A DNA stretch of 64,000 nt, taken from NCBI GenBank assembly GCA_019636695.1, contig JAHBXD010000001.1, positions 675,661 to 739,660 of the forward strand. The letters run 5' to 3'. The notes under the pieces are model-generated. The model was given only the letters and a program-made list of their open reading frames with translations, was not told the DNA's origin and ran no database searches. Positions 36,201 through 39,901 of this stretch are shown piece by piece. Source of the DNA: Phycisphaeraceae bacterium (GTDB lineage Bacteria > Planctomycetota > Phycisphaerae > Phycisphaerales > UBA1924). Both the position numbers and the translations under genes were made by a program. Numbering within the stretch: the first letter of the stretch is position 1; each line of letters begins with the position of its first letter.

Positions 36201-38167
36201 TCAATGCCGTGGTCGTTACGGGCACCGAGGCAGATATCCTCGCGATCCGCTCGCTGATTCAGAGTCTCGGCACCGCCGATGTCCGCATTCAGCAGGATAT
36301 CCGCCGCATTGAGCTGAAGACTGCCAACGCTCTTGAGGTCGTCAACCTGCTCGAAGCCATTCTCGCCGGACGTCCCATCGGCGGCGGGCTTCGCCAAGGC
36401 GCTGCGGCACGTCAGGCCGTTCGAATCCGGTTCTTCCGAGACCAAGTCGCGGATGTCGTTGAGCATCGCACCGGTCGTGAACCTACTGAGGCGGAAATTG
36501 ACGGAGCGATCCGCGATCAGGTCCGCCTGACGCCCGACCTTCGTACCAACTCGGTCATGGTTTCAGCGCCGCCTCAGCTCATGCGGCTCATCGAAGAGAT
36601 CATCACCGATCTTGATACCACCACTGCCGGAAACCGCCAGATCGAAGTTTTCCTGCTCAAGAATGCCGATGCCGATGCCATGGCCGCGCTCCTTCGCGAT
36701 CTTTTCAACCTCAGGCAATCGGGCGACAACTTCGTGCTGCTCCCCACTCGCGGCCCGCAGGACGAACCACCCCCCGACGGGGCTCGCCTCTTCGGCGGCA
36801 CGACGGTCACCCCGGTGCCCGACCAGCGCCAGGAACTGGCGATCACCGTAGATCCCCGCACCAACTCCCTGCTCGTCTCAGGCACGCGTGAATATCTTGA
36901 CCTTGTGCGTCGCGTCGTCAACGAGCTTGACAGCGTCGAGGCTACCGAACGCGATCGCATCGTCTATCACCTTCGAAACGCAAAGGCAGACGAGGTCGCC
37001 CAGACCCTCCGCACCTATTTCCGCGAGGAGATCGAGCGCGTACGCGCAACGCTGCGTTCCGATCAACTCGGGTCTGTCACACGACAACTCGAGCAGGAAG
37101 TCACGATCGTCGGAGACCAGAAGAGCAACAAGCTCGTCATCAGCGCGGCCCCGCGCTACATCGAGGCTGTACGTTCCATCATCGAAGAGCTTGACGCCGC
37201 GCCGCCTCAGGTTGTGATTCAGGTGCTCCTTGCCGAAGTCACCCTCGACAGTGAAGATACGTGGGGCACCGATTTCCGCGTCGGCCCGATCGGCGGCGAC
37301 AACTTCATTTTCGGTTCGACACCCGCCGGTGCCGCGGTCAGCGCTGCGATCGGCCTGCCCCAGCTCACCGTCTCCAGTGGCGATTTCAGCGTCCTGATCC
37401 GCTCGCTTCAGGCCAAGGGAAGGCTCGAGGTTCTCAGCCGCCCGGAAGTCACGGTCAACAATAACGAGGCGGCATACATCCAGGTCGGTGAAAATATCGC
37501 TATCCTCGATGGAGTAACAACCTTCGATACCGGCCGCACCCAGGCGAATGTCCGGCGCGAGGATGTCGGCATCATCCTTGATGTCACCCCATCCATTTCG
37601 TCAGACGGCTTCGTTCGAATGGAAATACGGCCCTCCATCTCTGCGGTGACCGCACGTACGACCCAGGTCTCTGAAGATTTCAATGCTCCCATCATCAGCC
37701 GTCGCGAAGTGGAAACTACAGTCACCGTTAAAGATGGCCAGACCATCGTCATCGGCGGCCTCATCCAGACCACCGATGAGGAGCGTGCAAGTAAGGTGCC
37801 GATCCTCGGAGATATCCCAGGCGTCGGTGAGCTCTTCAAAACACGCGAACGCTCGCGCATCAAGACCGAACTGCTTGTCATCCTCACCCCCAGGGTTATT
37901 CCAGGCACTCGTCCGGCCGATGTCGCACGCCAGAAGGCGATCAGCGACCAGCGCATCGAAGAAATGACTTCTGCCGAACGCATCCGGGCCATGGTTCAGC
38001 AAACCGCCGAGGAAGTCGTGCGGCAGGCACAAGCCGAGGCATTCAGAGCTGATGCCCCCGCCGCCGATGCGCCTGATGCCGATAATAATCCCATCTCTAT
38101 TCAGCCTGAACCGGCACAACCATCTCCTTCCAAGCCGCGATCAGGTTGGTTCAGGCAGGATCCATGA
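24299..38167 (+). CDS. gspD: Giant secretin: N0, about 50 secretin_N repeats, C-terminal secretin domain
   Basis: One uninterrupted frame of 4622 residues. Residues 1 to about 28 form a signal peptide ('LASLSMVLASGLAVSVWA'). Residues 55-132 form an N0/STN-like domain ('IYRLNFKDQPFDQVLDFF'). Residues about 155-4302 are roughly 50 tandem N1-type modules, averaging 83 residues. Each ends in a D-x-x-T-N-S-L-I-V-x-A-like strand and an I-x-x-L-D-like helix. Residues 4303-4535 form the secretin barrel domain ('LQAKGRLEVLSRPEVTVNN', 'VEVETTVTVKDGQ'-like region, 'GGLIQTTDEERASKVPILGD', 'ELLVILTPRV'). An Ala/Pro-rich tail follows. Typical GspD has three N1-type domains after N0 and is six- to sevenfold shorter. 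The protein would form the outer-membrane channel of the T2SS-like machine. From about 110 Da per residue the monomer is near 0.5 MDa. No frameshift or internal signal peptide is seen. Confidence 0.95.
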   Translation: MERLGSRSWLASLSMVLASGLAVSVWAVQPEAPATPSGASAPPGAGEPTHQPARIYRLNFKDQPFDQVLDFFSRETGLPIIREANVPQASMTFLSGSALSFDEALTILNLNLRMHGVHLRKEGTHLYLGSLKDSFRQPGIVADGELPPGTPDDRIITINIPLSNANAALVAEQLKPMVSDFGGIIAVPAQNMVILTESAGQIRRLSEIIRTIDSERAVDSQFRLFRLKHAKPASVVEALKGLIGVRQRQIIIDPQGKQRVVEEIDVGGVQMQPDERTNSVVVVGPRARLDIVAELIELLDAPEAAQGEQQMMTFVLRSISSQQATEHLSSLFRSVPESRRPTVLALPDVGKVTVVGQQTFLLQAAALLSEVDPGADEASPVQAERVARTIRMRYITPQAVEQLVSRLLSPRQQQMVRFAPAPDGRGLVVTGPPREVQEFVSLIEGLDVAPAMDRQVKLVRLSSNDPADLLHRVDALFAQTKPPAEGELTSSFDAASRTVTLIGPGQAIARYEQLLRSVEGVAVVDGETRTYSLSVRRASEVAEALSRLARPMLEPSDGSTYVPPRFEPLDELKKLVVRASPDQFAVIGSLIDQIDRQKPGDTEFRVIRITQAPASDVRARALDLFMARARDMDPSDIGEPIVEADDLSGNLLITARPSAMRLLHETITQAQQLLPPDRTTRLIEVRNAKAQDIIEQLNELLLSADSIDAGRRVPDASIRAVDRTNSLLVTAEAAQHAMIADFVRRLDTLDDVRLPPLRLLQLRTADAVAIGGMLQQRYDRRPQGERATMPVDIRSDGATNTLMVSAHPELFDEIKTFIEGLNEDRREGPERVTVLFTLKVARATDVAAAMDKLYPQPPMPVDRRGVPMPWLQRDKEVTVSADSSSNSLIIDAPRDRISSLEELAAKLDRVELPPVASLRTYRIVGADLTAISRTLSALANQGNLSAPAQPGKQPVRVVIETEPKSSTLIVAGDEVTFERVEQMLADLSAVPVERELRIVPLSNVEAADVRIRAMQLYDAQTAGIPDARPVEVSVNEHNNAIEVVADREGMTRFMRIVEELQRQAGPAREIRMIELRFARAADVVSFLDDLVKSSASFRSGGGADPVFEALDSTNTLLIAAQPAHLPIVDQLVRNLDNAESVERPPLRILRLRTTDAASLAAVLQGSYNRRPVEERSRKPVDVQADPATNTLVVSAHHDVLPEIESLVNELNQTQAFDAEEREIRIFPLKVARAEELAQTIDQMFPEPPIPLDPRTRQPRYDLRQPREIVVRADRATNSLIVDAPAKRLAGFEQIVRSLDQHKLAADLELRTYRLQRAELVAVAATLRQLAATGALGVPVQQGVTIESEPVTRTLIVGGPSAIFPQVEKVLGDLDAFPERPGVTLRLYPLRHARADRLQPLLEQILATRLREVELEKGMTIEEVRSMLDVAADRASNTLIVSAPESVQQIAEHLIRSLDVESARIGQSTIRVVPLTYADAGSIAQAVQQALPSIDLPSGGTVTVIAAAGANALLLSGVEEDLNRVESLLEPLDQRPAGDDVASAATFALQHAESAQIAQVVQRLLTDQLENDPRLITAQLRYFRGQLPRRISVRVEADSRTNSLIVSGPAATIELARTIINQLDQPDELGRRSVATFNPARADPQSLVQTVRNIVTASMPAARVKLELLHEPRTGSIVVIGTDEQVTQAVRMLADFDDRAIALPSVELAIFDLSNAAAASTASVMQGMLADRSRWPDELARADRAGLPIAPPRVNAEAGSNRLLVSVPAALMPLARDLITMLDAPPSGKTVELRVFNLEKGDAAGVAQALAATLRAGLRPGQREPVVTAETRSNAVLVAADPEQLASAEQMIRSLDSAVDIARAGVRTVFLKNARAESLAPIVQQLLVQEDPAAGMPDWVRWSRVANRQVDERPHVRVIAETRLNALVVSAPVSVLELAEQTIAALDIDQRQAVAARAVRVLTPTNAEAAELAVNLADLFLDDDTDGPPPVIKVDRGSNSLIVRATAEQFDRIEALVHQLDKAALVGSREMRMIRIDPSRADAASMAATLKQLLERSGGLRVEIISAEELLNERPKGSSLNSPLDDRDGKDGALFRAGFRGQDHTDLSVVPMIGVDPVSAILVAAIGMQPESDAGAVTIAVDPATNSLIVIGSPRVAERVARLAADIESQVPAQPTAVRVISLAEGAPVDGIVQIVRETIRQVGRSGPNNPGGFSGAVGITADPVGEGVIVWANDADFAVLGRLIGSLASSPRMTSLTVKVYPLENIRADRAAGSVRDLVSPRPQGRQAQRLRSTELTLADPTGREVRAEIDANLVSVTPDPSGTAIIVAAPADAYSLIDAFIALIDQSPVHDRLAIRRYELQNARASDLARTFETLFEAQRQGPSAGELPRARFVPDERTNSILVTAGDAQHAEVVRLLASADAELADRDLVTEIFTLRQASPSTVQRVIEQIVVGRDPGKRELMQVSIDESSSVVVVKAPPAQLEEVRQIIAQVDIAETGGLPVRTIKLARADASIVARSVTQFFEQRARASAMSGRRPESKVAVVGDRRSGALIIAAGDQDFAQIESMVAAFDEAAPAQEMDIRVVPLRHVRVADVRSMLENLTFELQYERMWGQAGVTGEAKLFTQFNERGNSVVFVGQGEALTTAERLVNAIDIPATEQSRKIVRAVRAEHADLNALARVIESSFASTQPRWWWGPGGDTDSVSVQVDRQRGLLLLVGVQARVDEAAEAIVALDLAAMREGQVIESITLRHAQADRAAQSLSRFFRDRAQAEGRRTDEVSIIGSPDGNVLIASAREEDMEILRALIAQLDQPELGEGRVIEAYVLRNLEPAEAAATLRAMFPQTRADERVIVTPQVSTRSVIVSVPAKLSEQVAMLVSEIDRAPTADDVKFTTVTLESARADDIAASLRLALPPTLKVTITPVSRSNSLLLTGSPEAIEIAVAQIRILDTEPPRSMQVFKRIALKHAMADDVWLTLTQIMRNRRTGPTDPAVSIDYSSADNTLSISATPDQIEQIEQMIAELDVPVAVNRTTEFVKLQYADAEQTAKALQVFYGRSAREARTPGARATTIVPDPASNSLVISADINEWEGIRSLIRKLDSAEYDTSRQLAVIPLVHADAVSVARALSEGFRQGVDRQLSQERARIEQQRRRAPAGREDDFFDPLVLVQDDAIPSVSAEPTTNSLIVFASPRDMQRIQAIVMQLDVPDVLKLPQPRVIPLENGRASQIAQALREMFVSQGGRQQNLRGVMIFGDDVSNTIIVRANDEQFAQILQLAQTLQNNAAQARLSPRVVSLRHVPAVRLRETLTATFRPIAAQRNETFSIELDRAGNALVIVAGDRLFEEIESVVKQLDAVDYPPETAPEGDAIPQPGPGQGVYIIDVVNNSPDDIRQVLEQMGVTRATPADRPGVVSEPVTLVSLKQRKALAVVGSRADGEAIRRLISALDAEILQPAQHVEVLFLKLADARAIAQTLRDMLNAPTSAAPGGQPSALAEQIRRLAVATRQWDRPPVEVDLSLPIRIIPDPQTNSITIASTRENVAALIRVVELFDTLPIGDAVVIRLFPLQNASAARLKTVIDELFRQGEALRRLPGTQRQGLPSTVTGRALAGEVAVSIDERTNTLVVAGREEAVALVEVILKDLDAQAVASWVEPQIIPLKHADPVRMAQKLREVLVTGISQTPEAAALRRQVARLRIARTGGDAARPGAVEADIFAPLSDLVITAEENLGAIIVVGSTSNVRVVRELVAMLDVEAAAAGNEVRIFPMRFAAADRVARIAQDVFSQRERAGGLRPEDRLIITTDTRTNALVVSTSPRSLAVLESLLRTLDAEQANLSVGIHVLAVPDVDVRQLAPRIQRLMQERLAASRRAGVPESPSDAVSIEPEPASGSLIIAASDENLEVIRELLSALTRAGAEGGGLGAPRTEVIPIPNGQVEDIFDSINELYVRRENEKRGAGSVIVSANARLNAVVVTGTEADILAIRSLIQSLGTADVRIQQDIRRIELKTANALEVVNLLEAILAGRPIGGGLRQGAAARQAVRIRFFRDQVADVVEHRTGREPTEAEIDGAIRDQVRLTPDLRTNSVMVSAPPQLMRLIEEIITDLDTTTAGNRQIEVFLLKNADADAMAALLRDLFNLRQSGDNFVLLPTRGPQDEPPPDGARLFGGTTVTPVPDQRQELAITVDPRTNSLLVSGTREYLDLVRRVVNELDSVEATERDRIVYHLRNAKADEVAQTLRTYFREEIERVRATLRSDQLGSVTRQLEQEVTIVGDQKSNKLVISAAPRYIEAVRSIIEELDAAPPQVVIQVLLAEVTLDSEDTWGTDFRVGPIGGDNFIFGSTPAGAAVSAAIGLPQLTVSSGDFSVLIRSLQAKGRLEVLSRPEVTVNNNEAAYIQVGENIAILDGVTTFDTGRTQANVRREDVGIILDVTPSISSDGFVRMEIRPSISAVTARTTQVSEDFNAPIISRREVETTVTVKDGQTIVIGGLIQTTDEERASKVPILGDIPGVGELFKTRERSRIKTELLVILTPRVIPGTRPADVARQKAISDQRIEEMTSAERIRAMVQQTAEEVVRQAQAEAFRADAPAADAPDADNNPISIQPEPAQPSPSKPRSGWFRQDP
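24761..37204 (+). repeat. Tandem secretin_N (N1-type) protein repeats, about 50 copies
   Basis: Counted by eye, 50 modules of about 70-150 residues (average 83) fill residues 155-4302 of the giant secretin. The usual pattern is an A-D-x-x-A-x-x-L-x-x-L-F helix, a variable loop, a D-x-x-T-N-S-L-I-V-x-A strand and an I-x-x-L-D helix. Good examples of the strand occur near residue 279 ('DERTNSVVVVG'), in the 28-kb region ('DRATNSLIVDA', 'DRASNTLIVSA') and near the end ('DPRTNSLLVSG'). Several copies are divergent, with the Asn-Ser replaced, or contain insertions, such as the Asp-rich loop at 30500-30690. The repeats are diverged at DNA level, so they are old and not an assembly artefact. The exact count is approximate. 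Confidence 0.9.
26105..28447 (+). repeat. Duplicated five-domain block inside the giant secretin
   Basis: Residues 603-994 (26105-27280) and 995-1383 (27281-28447) align module by module. 'ASDVRARALDLF' matches 'AADVRIRAMQLY', 'LPPLRLLQLRTADAVAIGG' matches 'RPPLRILRLRTTDAASLAA', 'FTLKVARATDVAAAMDKLYP' matches 'FPLKVARAEELAQTIDQMFP', and 'LRTYRIVGADLTAISRTL' matches 'LRTYRLQRAELVAVAATL'. The block lengths are 392 and 389 residues. This shows expansion by multi-domain tandem duplication as well as by single modules. The identity is at protein level; the codons have drifted. Confidence 0.85.
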
Positions 38168-38209
38168 ACTCAATGGTAAGATTGCGGTTCCCGAGGAACG
38201 AGCATACCG

Positions 38210-38788
38210 ATGTCGATATCCGGCAAACAGGCACGTTCGCGGTTCGCGGTCTTGCGATTTCGCGCTGCAATCACTCCAGCAGAGGTGCTCGCGCGGCTCA
38301 TGATCCTTGGGTTCGTCTTGTTCGTGACGGTCCTTCCGGGCTGTCGTTCGACCGGGCCTCGCCCCGTGCAGATGGCCCGGCCCGAGGCCGTGCGCAGTGA
38401 CATCCGTGCTGACACGCTCTCCGTAGTGGCCTTCGCCCCCTACGACGGTGATGCCGATGGTTTCAAGGAAACGTATCTCGTCGAAGCCTTCCTCGCGAAC
38501 TCTGCGGTGTCACCGCAAGCGCTCGCGATCGATGGCACCTTCGAGTTCTCTCTCCTCGATGCGGACGATCGCGTCTTGTACACCTGGCGCATCGAAGCAC
38601 ACGACGCTCGACGAGCTCTCGCTACGCGCAACACGGTCACGATGTATCGGTTCCTCCTCACACTCCCTCGTCCGCAACATGGGCAGCCCGAGCCGAAACC
38701 TGAGCGGCTCTTTTCTCGTTTCACTTCCACTGCGGGCGGGGCTCCTGTTCAGAGTCTGATAGGACTTCCGCTCTTCGGTTTCCCCTAA
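38210..38788 (+). CDS. Putative lipoprotein downstream of the giant secretin
   Basis: A 192-residue protein with an N-terminal hydrophobic segment ending in a lipobox-like 'VTVLPGC' around residues 39-45, consistent with lipid attachment at the Cys. The leader is long for a lipoprotein signal, and an internal Met at the start of the hydrophobic run ('MILGFVLFV') could be the true start. The remainder is a compact beta-rich domain ('TLSVVAFAPYDGDADGFKET', 'FEFSLLDADDRVLYTWRI') of no family I recognise. It follows the secretin by 42 bases. T2SS secretins usually need a lipoprotein pilotin, and position makes this a candidate, but no pilotin similarity is visible. Confidence 0.68.
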   Translation: MSISGKQARSRFAVLRFRAAITPAEVLARLMILGFVLFVTVLPGCRSTGPRPVQMARPEAVRSDIRADTLSVVAFAPYDGDADGFKETYLVEAFLANSAVSPQALAIDGTFEFSLLDADDRVLYTWRIEAHDARRALATRNTVTMYRFLLTLPRPQHGQPEPKPERLFSRFTSTAGGAPVQSLIGLPLFGFP

Positions 38789-38899
38789 TCAGGTGTACGA
38801 GGCCGCGGTCTTCACAATCTCTTGATAATTCGCACAGCCGGGCCAGCCTTCGACCTACCAAAGATTGATCGGTTCGTCACTCCATCCGCGGAGATGCAC

Positions 38900-39883
38900 A
38901 TGGTCAGACTCTGGGCTTTCGCTGTCACCACCCTTACGAGCTTGTTGCTTGCCTCTGCGCCGCCAACCTCGGGCATTGATCCCGAGCTGGAGCCTTATCG
39001 CAGGACCAGCGGCGTGGCCGGTGCCATCAAGAGCATCGGTTCAGACACGCTGAACAACGTCATGGCCCAATGGGCCGACGAGTTCCGCAAGTTCTACCCC
39101 AATGTCACCATTGAAGTTGAAGGCAAAGGCTCGAAAACCGCACCCCCATCCTTGATCGAGGGGCAGGCGCAGTTCGGGCCGATGAGCCGCCCCATGAAGG
39201 ACGAGGAAATCGATGCCTTCGAGCGGGCCTTCGGCTACAAACCCACCATGCTTCGCGCGGGCATCGACACGCTGGCGGTTTTCGTTCACCGCGATTGCCC
39301 GCTCGATGAGATCGATCTTTCAGATGTCATCCGCGTCTTTTCCGTCAAGGGGCCAGACCTGACTTGGGGTGATCTCGGTGTCGATCACCCGCGGTTCCGC
39401 TCCACGCCTATTGCACTCTATGGGCGGAATAGTGCCAGCGGAACGTATGACTTCTTCAAGCAGCACGCGCTAGCCGGCGCGGATTTTAAGGCCAGCGTCA
39501 AAGAGCAGCCCGGTTCTTCCGCCGTTGTTCAGGCGATCGCCACAGATATCTTCGGCATGGGGTACTCGGGCACCGGCTATCGCGTTCCGGAAGTCAAGAT
39601 GCTCCGCATCTCGGTCGACGGCGACGAAGCCTTCCCCCCGACCTATGAATACGCCCTCTCCGGAGATTATCCGCTTGCTCGTTTTCTCTACGTCTACATC
39701 AACTACGATGCACGCCGTCAGCTCGATCCCCTCCGCGCAGAGTTCGTCCGCCTGATGTTCAGCCGCGAGGGGCAGGAGGCCGTCGTCAAACAGGGCTATC
39801 ACCCCGTACCGGCCACTATCGCCAGGGAAGAACTTCGCAAAGTCGGCTTGCTCGCTCCGACCGCAGCCGCGGCAGGGCAATAA
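38900..39883 (+). CDS. pstS: Phosphate ABC transporter substrate-binding protein
   Basis: A 327-residue PstS. After a signal peptide ('LWAFAVTTLTSLLLAS') comes the phosphate-binding core: 'IKSIGSDTLNNVMAQWADEF', 'GQAQFGPMSRPMKDEE', 'GRNSASGTYDFFK' and 'DIFGMGYSGTGYR'. The Ser, Asp, Arg and Ser-Gly-Thr loops that hold phosphate in the family are present. It captures phosphate in the periplasm and delivers it to PstC/PstA. The ATG at 38900 is chosen because GGAG lies six bases upstream; an ATG at 38894 overlaps that site. It leads the pst operon, 18 bases before pstC. Confidence 0.93.
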   Translation: MVRLWAFAVTTLTSLLLASAPPTSGIDPELEPYRRTSGVAGAIKSIGSDTLNNVMAQWADEFRKFYPNVTIEVEGKGSKTAPPSLIEGQAQFGPMSRPMKDEEIDAFERAFGYKPTMLRAGIDTLAVFVHRDCPLDEIDLSDVIRVFSVKGPDLTWGDLGVDHPRFRSTPIALYGRNSASGTYDFFKQHALAGADFKASVKEQPGSSAVVQAIATDIFGMGYSGTGYRVPEVKMLRISVDGDEAFPPTYEYALSGDYPLARFLYVYINYDARRQLDPLRAEFVRLMFSREGQEAVVKQGYHPVPATIAREELRKVGLLAPTAAAAGQ

Positions 39884-39901
39884 CTCTCCGCCATCTGACC
39901 G

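Noticed and set aside
24299-38167. Giant secretin as several fused or misread genes, or as a CRISPR-like DNA repeat
   Set aside because: There is one signal peptide, one N0, one barrel domain and no stop or frame change over 13.9 kb. Repeats are diverged at DNA level and of protein-module length, so neither a CRISPR array nor simple assembly collapse fits.
38789-38899. Pho box before pstS
   Set aside because: CTTCACAATCTCTTGATAA is loosely similar to phosphate-regulon sites, but the two direct repeats needed are not present.
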